Source: JAPOXR01 sp965219635 (GTDB lineage: Bacteria; Pseudomonadota; Alphaproteobacteria; Rhodobacterales; Rhodobacteraceae). Taken from it: a stretch of 64,000 nucleotides of DNA. Under the pieces are notes generated by a model that had not been told where the DNA came from, did not search any database, and saw only the letters and a program-made list of their open reading frames with translations. This document shows, piece after piece, positions 41,704 to 50,595 of the stretch (its first letter is position 1; each line of letters starts with the position of its first letter). The translations under genes and the position numbers were made by a program. Location of the stretch: NCBI GenBank assembly GCA_965219635.1, contig OZ244783.1:3782001-3846000 (forward strand), written 5' to 3'.

Positions 41704-44526
41704 ATGACCATCACAGCCTCCTGCCTCCTTGGCCGCGCAAACTTTTCCATTGCAACCGGGATTCCCGCTGTAGCTTCCGGGGTTTGGCCGCGGATCAGAC
41801 AGTGTTTGCCGTCACTGGACAAATGTTCATGGTTTACCCCTCCCCTCCTCCCTCCTGCAGCTGCTGAGGGACCGGACGGCAGCGACGGTTGCTCGCCCAC
41901 TTACCGCATCGAGCTAACAGAGACAGGGCGCCCCATGGCTGGAGCTGCTACTGCTCTGCTGCTGGGAACGGCCTTGCTGCTCGGAGCGGCGCAAAACGCC
42001 GGGGCACGAACATTGGTCTTCACCTACTCAGATGACGGCACAGACTCCCAGATTGCTGCCAACGGGAGTCTGGACTTGTCGGATTTCACTCCGATGCCTG
42101 CGTCCGCCGGCCAACCGTCTCTAGCAACCCTCGAAACGGCCCGCGATTTCATTGAAGGTCGACCAGTTTCCTCAATTTGGCATAACAATGGGCGAGGTTA
42201 TTCAGCCACTTGGTACGTCAATTATGAGATCAAGACCTTCGGAGCATCAAGTTTCACGGGAACCAAATGGCTCGCTCAGGATCGATTCAGCAATTTTACC
42301 TCAGATTACAAATCAGACATCTTAATCTATATCGCCTTTTCGTTAGACCGGGGAAACACCAGAAACACAGGGATGGATATTCTGCTTCCCAATAGCCATG
42401 TTTCCAACAACATCTACAATCCCACAGGGATGATCGCCACATTTCCGGGCACGCTGGCCGATGTAATGAAGGACGACGACTTCCATTTAGAGTATCTGTG
42501 GGGCAGCGAGAGGCTCATCCTTACCACGACACAGAATGCGCCAGCCAAACCGGGAGACCTTTCTGCAACACCCGGAGACGGCAAGGTAACACTAAACTGG
42601 CCGGACCCGGCAAACAACAGCATCTCTCATTACGAGATCCAGCAGAAGTCCGAAGATGGGGACTTTGGCGCCTGGGCATCAATCGACGGTAGTGGCGCAT
42701 CCACTACCAGCCACACTGTCGACGGTCTGACCAACGGAGTGCAATACACATTCAGAATCCGGGCAGTAAATTTCATCGGAATTACTCCAGCATCCAATGA
42801 GGCCAAAGCGACGCCGGTTACTGAAGGGACTCCGGAAGCTGCCTTACTGACCGCTGAGTCGGGCGCTCAGAGGGCAATCCTCACATGGACGCATGCAGGC
42901 GACTCCAGCATCACCAAGTGGCAATACCAGCAGCGCTCAGGTGATGCAGCCCCACGCGGGGAATGGAAGAACATCCCGGAAAGCAACGCGGCGACGCGGC
43001 GCTATACTGTGCGCGAACTCCCCGGTGATGTGGGTTACGGATTCCGTGTTCGCGCTGTGAACGAAGCTGGATTTGGTGCTCCGTCGAACGAAGCAAAGGC
43101 GGTACCGCCGCAATTGTCGGTGGAAAGGGAGCAGCAGGTTGTGAAGCAGTCTATGGCGGCGGTTGGGCAGGCGACGCTTGCCGGAGTTACAAATGTCATC
43201 GACGAGCGGTTAAAGGCAACTCCGGGCACAAGTGGCTTGATGCTTGGCGGGCAACTGGTGGGCGGCACCGCAACAAACATGAACCTGGAAGCCCACCGGG
43301 AAACCGGGGACTGGTGGCAGGGCAACCGCGTTTCGGAGTCCTTCAACCGCCCGATTGACGATGCCGGGATGCTGGATGGCAGCGCTTTCACCCTTTCGTT
43401 GAGCGAGGAAGAAGCTGAAGCGATCAACGCGGGTTGGACTGTCTGGGGCCGCGGCGACTACCGGAGCTTTGAAGGCAAATCCGGAGAAGATGGCTGGAGC
43501 GGTTCGGTCAAGTCGGCATGGCTGGGATTCGACACCTGGGCAAGCGAGCAAATGCTGGCCGGTCTTGCGGTATCCAGAAACCGTGGCGAGATCGACCTCG
43601 TGACGGACGAAGTCGAAACCCGCGTAGAGACCTCACTGACAGCCGCCTGGCCGTACATGCAGATGAACATGCCGAGTGGCAATGGAACAGTCCGGGTTGT
43701 GCTTGGCGTCGGTAGCGGCGAGGCACGGCATCGTTCCGAAGCCGGCGACATTGAACGGGCCAAACTGACCATGACGGCAGCATCCGTGGGCGCCCGCTGG
43801 GCCGTGGCGCAGCATGGGCAGGTAACGCTGTCGATGCCGCTAGAGGCGGAAGTGGTCCGGCTTGAGACCCGGGGAACATCGGCGACCGTAATCGGCGGCC
43901 TCACGGTCAACAGTTTGCGGGCGAGTGGTGGTGTTGATTTGGCCCATTCTGGCGTGCCGCTCTCCGACTCCGGCTGGGTTCTGTTGCCGCGCGGTTCGGT
44001 GTCACTGCGCTGGGATGGCGGCGACGGGATAACGGGCACGGGAGTTGAGTTAGGCGGCGGACTTGGCCTGCATGCGCCACACTCGCGTTGGAGCGTGGAC
44101 GCCAGCGGTCATTGGCTGGCCAAGCACTCGCAAGACCACCAGCGTGAATGGGGAGCCAGCATCGGTGTTCAACTTGCGCCGGAATCTGAGGGCCGTGGCT
44201 TGTCGCTTTCGCTGCGCCAGGAATTGGGGCTGCAACAGGAGGGTGTCCTGTCGGACGACACGCTGTTCCAGCGGGACAGCAGCGAACTGGCGCCTGCGCC
44301 TGGTTCACTGGTTGCACGAACCGGCTACGGGTTCGGGATGATGGAAGGCCTGATGACGGTATCGGCCGATGCGAGGCTTGCAACGGGTGATGAGGAAGTT
44401 CCGCATTACGGTGTCGGCCTTGAGTTCGCACTGCCTCGTGGTCTCACTGCCACCCTGAGGGGAGAGCATGTTGATGCGGTCGAACCCGGCACCCGTATCG
44501 GAGCTGGTGTGCGACTGCAGTTCTGA
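41704..44526 (+). CDS. Surface protein: two FN3 domains plus autotransporter-type beta-barrel (copy 3)
   Basis: A 940-residue paralog with the same plan as copy 2. The export region is about 101 residues (MAGAATALLLGTALLLGAAQ core, then NAGA). The N-terminal domain (102-279) differs from copy 2 mainly between residues 110 and 210. FN3 domains start near 280 and 375, the linker near 472 and the barrel from about 561, ending GAGVRLQF. From the second FN3 domain to the stop it is almost the same protein as copy 2, which points to recent duplication or gene conversion. An internal Met just before the hydrophobic core (residue 78) would give a conventional signal peptide if used as the start, so the first 77 residues may be untranslated or a special extension. 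Confidence 0.86.
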   Translation: MTITASCLLGRANFSIATGIPAVASGVWPRIRQCLPSLDKCSWFTPPLLPPAAAEGPDGSDGCSPTYRIELTETGRPMAGAATALLLGTALLLGAAQNAGARTLVFTYSDDGTDSQIAANGSLDLSDFTPMPASAGQPSLATLETARDFIEGRPVSSIWHNNGRGYSATWYVNYEIKTFGASSFTGTKWLAQDRFSNFTSDYKSDILIYIAFSLDRGNTRNTGMDILLPNSHVSNNIYNPTGMIATFPGTLADVMKDDDFHLEYLWGSERLILTTTQNAPAKPGDLSATPGDGKVTLNWPDPANNSISHYEIQQKSEDGDFGAWASIDGSGASTTSHTVDGLTNGVQYTFRIRAVNFIGITPASNEAKATPVTEGTPEAALLTAESGAQRAILTWTHAGDSSITKWQYQQRSGDAAPRGEWKNIPESNAATRRYTVRELPGDVGYGFRVRAVNEAGFGAPSNEAKAVPPQLSVEREQQVVKQSMAAVGQATLAGVTNVIDERLKATPGTSGLMLGGQLVGGTATNMNLEAHRETGDWWQGNRVSESFNRPIDDAGMLDGSAFTLSLSEEEAEAINAGWTVWGRGDYRSFEGKSGEDGWSGSVKSAWLGFDTWASEQMLAGLAVSRNRGEIDLVTDEVETRVETSLTAAWPYMQMNMPSGNGTVRVVLGVGSGEARHRSEAGDIERAKLTMTAASVGARWAVAQHGQVTLSMPLEAEVVRLETRGTSATVIGGLTVNSLRASGGVDLAHSGVPLSDSGWVLLPRGSVSLRWDGGDGITGTGVELGGGLGLHAPHSRWSVDASGHWLAKHSQDHQREWGASIGVQLAPESEGRGLSLSLRQELGLQQEGVLSDDTLFQRDSSELAPAPGSLVARTGYGFGMMEGLMTVSADARLATGDEEVPHYGVGLEFALPRGLTATLRGEHVDAVEPGTRIGAGVRLQF

Positions 44527-44630
44527 CGGCAGAACAATACTGCGGACCCGTAATGGCGGCGACTATTCCGGCTTACGGGTTCGCATAGTCCGATTGATTG
44601 CGCGCCCAATAGTCATGTTCCTGCCGCAAT
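44527..44630 (+). repeat. 3' block, copy 3, with hairpin; marks the right end of the array
   Basis: About 104 nt like the blocks after copies 1 and 2, with ACCCGTAA-N19-TTACGGGT (44546-44580). Similarity ends abruptly after CTGCCGCAAT at 44630. The next 231 bases up to the FAD oxidoreductase gene contain nothing recognised, so the array boundary is sharp. Confidence 0.75.
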
Positions 44631-44861
44631 GCAAAATGGGGATATTGCCTCAATAGCCGGACCAGTTCAGATGGATGGAATTTGCGCAGGCTCACGTTGG
44701 AATTGAATCATGCTGGCCACGGTTCGTTGCCTTTCAAGAGCCGCATGTTCGTTACCCGGCGGGCTGATTTGCCGCCAATTCCAGGCATAAGAACTTGTAC
44801 CCATAATATGCCAGACTGAAGTTGGTTTGCCCTATTGCTGGATGAGGCCTCAACGGCGCTG

Positions 44862-45920
44862 TCAAGATGAGCGAGCCAACAACCGGGCAGGTGAGAACTC
44901 GTCGGGGATGTCGGCATTGCCGTTGTGTATCAGCTCGGCCAGCAAGTCGCCTATTTTCGGTGCCAATCCGAAACCGATCTTGAAGCCACCATTGGCGATA
45001 TAGCATCCCTTCTTGTAAGGATGTGCCCCAACGATAGGGGCTCTTGTGGCCGTTCTCGGCCGAACCCCGGCCCACTTGTAAAGGATCTTGGCACCCCGGA
45101 TTACCGGAAGCGTGTCCACGGCGCGGGCATGCAGTTCGTCCAGCCTCTCATCAATTGATGACGGATCGTCAAAGTATCTTTCGGATGTTGAGCCGACCGC
45201 TGTGGTTCCATTTGCATGAGGAACCACATGGATTCCGTCACAGTAGATTTGCGGAAGGGTCCTTGCGTCATGATCCAGGAGTAGCGCCTGGCCTTTTTCG
45301 CCGCGTCCGATCTCCCGGCCAATCTCACGGTTGAGTTCAAGCAGACCTTCATGGCCCGTAGCCAGGACCTTGAAGCGGCTATTGAGTTCTGGCGAACGGC
45401 CTTCGCAGATCTCGCAACCTCTTGCCCGCAGTGCCTCCACAAGCGAGCGGATCGCATCGGCGGGGTTGATCCTCGCTGATAGCGTGTCATGCACCAGCAG
45501 GCCCGAAGCCGTCCGGGGATGCCACGACCCTTCCGGCTCTACGACCATCCATTCAGCCTTGCCCTTCCAGTTGACCGAGGCAGCTTTGACCCTTTTGGCG
45601 GCAAGTTCATTGGCGCCTTCGCGGGCCGGCAAAGGTTGAAGCCTGCCGGTGCGAGCGTAACCGGGATCAATACCGCTTGCTGCTGCAACCCCGGCCCACC
45701 ACGTGTCGGCCAACAGGAGACTCTCGAGTTGAAACCCCTTCTTGGCATTCCAATTGTCTGGCGCATGGGGCGCCAGGGCGCCGACCGGTCCTCCACTAGC
45801 GCCGACTCCAATCCGCCGTCTTTCGATAACTCTGACACTCGAGCCCATACGGATGCAGGACCAGGCTATGGCGAGTCCGAATATCCCTCCTCCAATTATC
45901 TCGACATCAACCTGTTTCAT
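44862..45920 (-). CDS. FAD-dependent oxidoreductase, probable MnmC oxidoreductase-domain counterpart
   Basis: A 352-residue DAO-type flavoprotein. The FAD motif VEIIGGGIFGLAIAWSCIRM opens the protein, ERRRIGVGASGGPVGALAPH follows, and the C-terminal WAGVRPRTATRAPIVG and GGFKIGFGLAPKIGDLLAE are the second flavin and substrate regions. It is divergent from the mnmD-like gene with 44 bp between starts. In E. coli both activities are fused as MnmC; in many alphaproteobacteria they are separate neighbours. It may therefore remove the carboxymethyl group from cmnm5U34 of tRNA. A generic D-amino-acid or glycine oxidase is the alternative. Confidence 0.8.
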   Translation of the reverse strand: MKQVDVEIIGGGIFGLAIAWSCIRMGSSVRVIERRRIGVGASGGPVGALAPHAPDNWNAKKGFQLESLLLADTWWAGVAAASGIDPGYARTGRLQPLPAREGANELAAKRVKAASVNWKGKAEWMVVEPEGSWHPRTASGLLVHDTLSARINPADAIRSLVEALRARGCEICEGRSPELNSRFKVLATGHEGLLELNREIGREIGRGEKGQALLLDHDARTLPQIYCDGIHVVPHANGTTAVGSTSERYFDDPSSIDERLDELHARAVDTLPVIRGAKILYKWAGVRPRTATRAPIVGAHPYKKGCYIANGGFKIGFGLAPKIGDLLAELIHNGNADIPDEFSPARLLARSS

Positions 45921-45964
45921 TCGTTAGTCATGAGGCAAGCGCAGAAGCGGATTCCGGGTCGCAA

Positions 45965-46663
45965 GTGGAATTCAATCCAGAGACATCAGAACGCCCGGAC
46001 TGGTTGGACGGATCCATTCCATATTCGCGGCGCTATGGAGACGTCTATTTCTCAAGGCACGATCCTCTGGGCGAGTTTCGCCATGTGTTTCTCGCCGGCA
46101 ACGGTTTGCCGGCAAGATTCCGCCCGGGATTTCGCATTGCTGAACTTGGGTTTGGCACCGGCTTCAATTTGCTGGCTTCGCTCGCGGAGTGGATTTCAGC
46201 CGGGACGGAAGGGCCGCTTGCTTACACTGGATTCGAAGCGCATCCAATGCCGGTTGAGGATATGCGGCGCGTCGTGGACCAGTATTCGGAACTTACGTCA
46301 GTTGCCAAGCTGATCCTGGAGAGCATAGCGGATGGGCGCTACCGTATCAGGGCACCGTCCCTCCATGCCGAGATCATTATAGGTGATGCAAGATTGACAG
46401 TGCCAAAGTGGCAAGGATACGCCGACGCCTGGTTCCTGGATGGATTTGCTCCGTCCCGCAATCCGGAATTGTGGGAGGACCATCTTCTGATTGAGTTGGC
46501 AGCACACACAGCGCCGGGCGGAACCTTCTCAACCTACACCGCTGCCGGGAGAGTCAGGCGGGCATTGCAGGAGGCTGGTTTCTCCGTCCAACGCCGGGAA
46601 GGTTTCGGCCGGAAGCGCCATATGTTGCAAGGTAAACTGGACCAAGGGCATCGAAGCGGATGA
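45965..46663 (+). CDS. mnmD: tRNA (5-methylaminomethyl-2-thiouridine)(34) methyltransferase, MnmD type
   Basis: A 232-residue SAM methyltransferase of the DUF752 family. DVYFSRHDPLGEFRHVFLAG is the family opening. FRIAELGFGTGFNLLASL is the SAM-binding loop, YADAWFLDGFAPSRNPELW the catalytic DGFxPxxNPxMW motif, and GGTFSTYTAAGRVRRAL the late motif. It performs the last methylation in mnm5s2U34 synthesis. It starts with GTG and overlaps the DMT gene downstream by four bases (ATGA). Confidence 0.9.
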   Translation: MEFNPETSERPDWLDGSIPYSRRYGDVYFSRHDPLGEFRHVFLAGNGLPARFRPGFRIAELGFGTGFNLLASLAEWISAGTEGPLAYTGFEAHPMPVEDMRRVVDQYSELTSVAKLILESIADGRYRIRAPSLHAEIIIGDARLTVPKWQGYADAWFLDGFAPSRNPELWEDHLLIELAAHTAPGGTFSTYTAAGRVRRALQEAGFSVQRREGFGRKRHMLQGKLDQGHRSG

Positions 46664-47550
46664 ATCACAGACTCGGGATCCTGCTGATGATCCTGACATC
46701 GCTTGTCTTTGCGTTTCAGGATGGCATCTCGAAATACTTGGCTGTCGAGTACAACTCGATGTTGGTCGTCATGATCCGCTACTGGTTCTTCGGGCTGTTC
46801 GTCATGGCGGTGTCGGCTTCGCGCCCCGGAGGAATTCGCGCGGCCGCACGAACTTCACAGCCCTTGCTTCAGATAGGGCGCGGCGTACTTTTGGCGGCCG
46901 AGATCTTTGTCATGATTACCGCCATAGCACTGATTGGACTGGTCGAGAGCCTGGCGTTGTTCGCTTGCCATCCGTTGATTGTGGCTGCGCTTTCCGGTCC
47001 CATTCTCGGCGAACGTGTCGGGTGGCGGCGATGGCTGGCTATCGTGGCCGGGTTCGCTGGAGTTCTCATCATACTTCAGCCCGGAGTCAGGGTGTTTTCC
47101 CCCTATTCCCTGCTCGCCGTGGCTTCCACCGTGATGTTTGCACTTTACGCGTTGCTTACACGATACGCGGCTCGCCGGGATTCAACCGGGACCAGCTTTT
47201 TTTGGTCTGGCTTCGCTGGTGCCATTTTTGCGACCGCAGCGGGGGTTTGGTTTTGGCAGCCGATGCTGTCGACGGATTGGGTCTGGATGGCTGTCCTTTG
47301 CGTCTCGGGCGCAACGGGTCATTATCTTCTCATCAAGACATACGAAGTCTCCGAAGCAGGTGTCGTGCAACCCTTTGCCTACCTGCACATGGTGTTTGCG
47401 TCCCTGATCGGACTCCTGATCTTCAGGGAGTCGCTTGAAACGAACACCATTACTGGTGGAGCGATCATCATCCTTGCCGGATTATTTGTCTGGTGGCGGG
47501 AGCGTGCCAAGGACGTCAAGGACGTCATCCGGTCTCGAGATGATCAATAA
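46660..47550 (+). CDS. EamA/DMT-superfamily permease
   Basis: A 296-residue membrane protein with ten predicted spans in two EamA repeats (LMILTSLVFAFQDGISKYL at the start; the second repeat begins near LLAVASTVMFALYALLTRY). ATGA overlap with mnmD indicates coupled translation, though no functional tie is evident. Its 3' end overlaps the convergent lytic transglycosylase gene by 26 bp. The substrate is unknown. Confidence 0.88.
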   Translation: MNHRLGILLMILTSLVFAFQDGISKYLAVEYNSMLVVMIRYWFFGLFVMAVSASRPGGIRAAARTSQPLLQIGRGVLLAAEIFVMITAIALIGLVESLALFACHPLIVAALSGPILGERVGWRRWLAIVAGFAGVLIILQPGVRVFSPYSLLAVASTVMFALYALLTRYAARRDSTGTSFFWSGFAGAIFATAAGVWFWQPMLSTDWVWMAVLCVSGATGHYLLIKTYEVSEAGVVQPFAYLHMVFASLIGLLIFRESLETNTITGGAIIILAGLFVWWRERAKDVKDVIRSRDDQ

Positions 47551-49555
47551 GGTCAATCCGGCCATTCGAGCGTCCGGCACGTAGGCGGTATATTGTCACG
47601 GCCTCCATCACCCTCATCACGTAGTTGCGGGTCTCGCCATAGGGAATGTGTTCGATCCAGTCGATCGGGTCCATTTCTGGATCCCTCGGGTCCCCGATCA
47701 GTTCCAGCCACCCGCCGACTCTCCCGGGGCCAGCGTTATAGGAAGCAATCGCCAATACGTAAGAACCGGTGAATTCCTCCAGCCGCTCCAGCAGGTAGGC
47801 CGAACCCAACAGGACATTGGCTTCCCGGTTCCTGAGCACTTTCTTGATGTCGCCGGTAATCCCTATCCTGTCGGCCACTTCCCTGGCGGTAGACGGTTTG
47901 ATCTGCATGACGCCGATGGCTCCCTTCGGGCTGGTTGCCGAGTCACGAAACTCCGTCTCTTGCCTCGCAATCGATATTGCCAGCTCATTCGGGATTGGCA
48001 GGTCGTAGCGGTCAATGCCGTTGAGTGGAAACAGGAATTCGATATCGTTGTAGCCGGACCTGACGCCCTCTTTGGCAACCTTTATGGCCGAAAACTCGGC
48101 GCCATGACGCTGTGCAATGTCTGCGAGCGCGGTGATTTCATTGCCACTGAGCCGTTCGGCCCAATGGGCCAGAAACCAGGCCGCCATCGAGTCGTCGCCG
48201 CCGTAATGTGCCAGCAGCCCGGCCCTGACCACCGGCTTGCCCTCAAGCCCGTAGTTGTTCTGTGGTCTGCGGGTGTTTGCAAGAATTCGCGGGTCGGGAC
48301 CTGTTCCGGTGATCTGGGCAGCAAGCTGGCCATAAAACGCGGTCTGAATGGTGGCGGCATATGTAAGAGTCTCACGGGCAAGTTTGCTTGAACCGGACGC
48401 GTCGAGTGCAAGGCCCAGCCAAAAGGCCGCCTTGGCGATGCTGACCGGAGAACTCACCTCGACCCCGTATCTCCTGAAATGTTCGACAGAACTCCTTGCG
48501 TTCCCGAGTTTCCGCAAGGCGATGTATCCGGCAAGCCATTCGAGGTCTGTGTATCTGGAGGTCACCGACCGCCCGTAGCGTTCCTGCCTCGACCGCGGGA
48601 GCCATTCCGGGCCCGTGTCGGCTGGGGTTATCTGATGACTTGAGGCGACCCGGTAGGCCAGATCGTTCTTGCCTTCGATCATCAGGGAGTGTGCGATAGA
48701 GAGCCTTCTTGACGCCCATCGTTCCGGTTTGCCCAGTGACTCCGCAGAGGCGCTTCTTTCCAGCAGCAGTTCTACAGCGCGATCTTCGTGATCATTCAAC
48801 AGGCGCCATTGGACGCGTTCAAAGGCAAGTCCCGGATCAGTCTTCAACCGATCGGGTATCGCGGCGATCAGGGCATCGACGCCGTCCTGCTGGTTGCGCA
48901 GCGCAATTCTCGCCTGGGCGAGGGCAACCAGCCCGGGTTCCACAAGCCTGAACATCGCCCGGGCCTCTTTGGAGCGGCCCTCCCACAAAAGGTTGTCCAG
49001 CCTTTCGGCGTGCAGGCCGTTCAGTTCGGACCCGAACTGCTCAAGTGCTGCATTCAGATGCTCCGGCTCGAACTCCAGCGACAGCCACCCGTCGCGAATG
49101 GCGTCTACGGCATTGGCACGGTCGCCAAGCCTTGCCCATGCTTGCGCAAGCGCAAGAGAGCCGGCCCCGGTTTGTGGAGGCTGGATACTGAAATACTCGA
49201 TTATCGTGCGGGGATCGTCTTGTGGAGAAATTGAGGCCTCGCCTGAACGCCTGAGGATCAACAATCCCGGCCAGTCCGAGTGACTTGCCAGAAAATGGTT
49301 GTAGTCTGCAAACTCCTCGCTTCCGTCGCGCAACCGAAACCACTCAAAGACAGACAACCCAACCGGGTCTGTCATTGCCCCCGCCGCTGTTCTGGCTTCG
49401 TCCCAGTTCAGGCTGCGCGCCTGTTTCAGCAGCCGGGAAAAGTGCTTGCCGTCGCTTTCCCAGTTGGCCGCTGCCACTGGAGCCGTAGCAGTGAAAAGGA
49501 ATGCTGCTGCAACCAGCAGCATGCCTGCGGCTCTGGTAAGGGGGTAGTTCGCCAT
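47525..49555 (-). CDS. Soluble lytic murein transglycosylase, Slt70-like
   Basis: A 676-residue periplasmic enzyme. A signal peptide (AAGMLLVAAAFLFTATAPVAA) covers residues 8-28. A long alpha-superhelical U-domain (about 30-490) is followed by the catalytic SLT domain, where SIARQETEFRDSATSPKGAI carries the catalytic Glu, followed by GVMQIKPSTAREVADRIG and SYNAGPGRV. It cleaves glycan strands to anhydromuropeptides. The ATG at 49555 begins the signal peptide; a 19-residue in-frame extension is not signal-like. It is divergent from dapA (116-bp gap), a widely conserved order in alphaproteobacteria. Confidence 0.93.
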   Translation of the reverse strand: MANYPLTRAAGMLLVAAAFLFTATAPVAAANWESDGKHFSRLLKQARSLNWDEARTAAGAMTDPVGLSVFEWFRLRDGSEEFADYNHFLASHSDWPGLLILRRSGEASISPQDDPRTIIEYFSIQPPQTGAGSLALAQAWARLGDRANAVDAIRDGWLSLEFEPEHLNAALEQFGSELNGLHAERLDNLLWEGRSKEARAMFRLVEPGLVALAQARIALRNQQDGVDALIAAIPDRLKTDPGLAFERVQWRLLNDHEDRAVELLLERSASAESLGKPERWASRRLSIAHSLMIEGKNDLAYRVASSHQITPADTGPEWLPRSRQERYGRSVTSRYTDLEWLAGYIALRKLGNARSSVEHFRRYGVEVSSPVSIAKAAFWLGLALDASGSSKLARETLTYAATIQTAFYGQLAAQITGTGPDPRILANTRRPQNNYGLEGKPVVRAGLLAHYGGDDSMAAWFLAHWAERLSGNEITALADIAQRHGAEFSAIKVAKEGVRSGYNDIEFLFPLNGIDRYDLPIPNELAISIARQETEFRDSATSPKGAIGVMQIKPSTAREVADRIGITGDIKKVLRNREANVLLGSAYLLERLEEFTGSYVLAIASYNAGPGRVGGWLELIGDPRDPEMDPIDWIEHIPYGETRNYVMRVMEAVTIYRLRAGRSNGRIDLIDHLETG

Positions 49556-49671
49556 CCTGGACGAAGGTCTCCTCTGGCACCGTTTTCCTGCGAGCGCTGC
49601 TTGGCAACGCACCGGCGAGTAGTTAGTTTGGCAGCCCCGAATTGAAACACGAAAATCGCAGGATGCAAAGC

Positions 49672-50550
49672 ATGTTCAGAGGATCGCTGCCGGCACTCGT
49701 TACACCGTTCAAGGATGATGCGGTCGATTTTGATGTGCTTGAGGCACTCGTTGAGTGGCATGTGGATCAAGGATCGCATGGGCTGGTGCCGGTCGGAACG
49801 ACTGGCGAAAGCCCGACACTGAGCCACCAGGAACACGAGGAAGTGATACGCGCTGTCACCGTTGCAGCTGCGAAGCGGATTCCGGTGATTGCTGGTGCCG
49901 GTTCAAATTCCACTGCCGAGGCGGTCCGCTTCGTGACATTCGCGGAGAAGATCGGCGCTGACGCCGCCTTGGTCGTGACCCCCTACTACAACAAGCCGAC
50001 CCAGGAAGGTTTGTACGAGCACTTCCGTGCGCTTCACGACGCTTCCAGCATACCGATCATCATCTACAACATTCCCGGCCGGTCCGTGATCGACATGCTT
50101 CCTGCAACCATGGCGCGCCTCGCTGAACTGCCGAGGATCATCGGCGTGAAAGACGCGACCGGAGATGTCGTGAGAGTGTCTCAGCAGCGTGCCCTGTGTG
50201 GGCCGGATTTTGTCCAGCTGTCCGGGGAAGATGCTTCTGCACTGGGCTTCAACGCCCATGGCGGCAGCGGTTGTATTTCGGTGACCGCGAATGTCGCTCC
50301 CCGGCTGTGTTCGGAATTTCAGGAGGCAAGCCTTGCAGGAGACCTGGCGAGGGCGCTGGAGCTTCAGGACCGGCTGCTTCCCTTGCACGAGGCCATTTTC
50401 ATTGAACCGGGCCTCGCCGGGGCTAAATTCGGATTATCTGAATTGAACCGCTGCCGTAACGAAGTCCGTCTGCCACTCACCACGGTAACCGGGCCGACGG
50501 AGGAGCGGATCCGGGGGGCAATGCGTCACGCCGGCATTCTCCCGGACTGA
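49672..50550 (+). CDS. dapA: 4-hydroxy-tetrahydrodipicolinate synthase
   Basis: A 292-residue aldolase, the same length as E. coli DapA. MFRGSLPALVTPFKDD is the classical start, GLVPVGTTGESPTLSH the keto-acid binding motif, VVTPYYNKPTQEGLYEHF carries the Tyr triad, and RIIGVKDATGDVVR the Schiff-base lysine. It condenses pyruvate with aspartate semialdehyde for lysine/DAP. The ATG at 49672 has GCAGG nine bases upstream and the conserved N-terminus; earlier ATG and TTG codons are in frame. It lies 45 bp before smpB. Confidence 0.96.
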   Translation: MFRGSLPALVTPFKDDAVDFDVLEALVEWHVDQGSHGLVPVGTTGESPTLSHQEHEEVIRAVTVAAAKRIPVIAGAGSNSTAEAVRFVTFAEKIGADAALVVTPYYNKPTQEGLYEHFRALHDASSIPIIIYNIPGRSVIDMLPATMARLAELPRIIGVKDATGDVVRVSQQRALCGPDFVQLSGEDASALGFNAHGGSGCISVTANVAPRLCSEFQEASLAGDLARALELQDRLLPLHEAIFIEPGLAGAKFGLSELNRCRNEVRLPLTTVTGPTEERIRGAMRHAGILPD

Positions 50551-50595
50551 ACGCATAAGATCCAATCCGGCCACTTTGGAAAAGGTGCAAGAGCC

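Noticed and set aside
34177..44630. Repeat array considered as CRISPR or a mobile element
   Set aside because: Units are 3.4-3.9 kb with large genes; no short spacers, terminal inverted repeats, transposase or integrase were seen.
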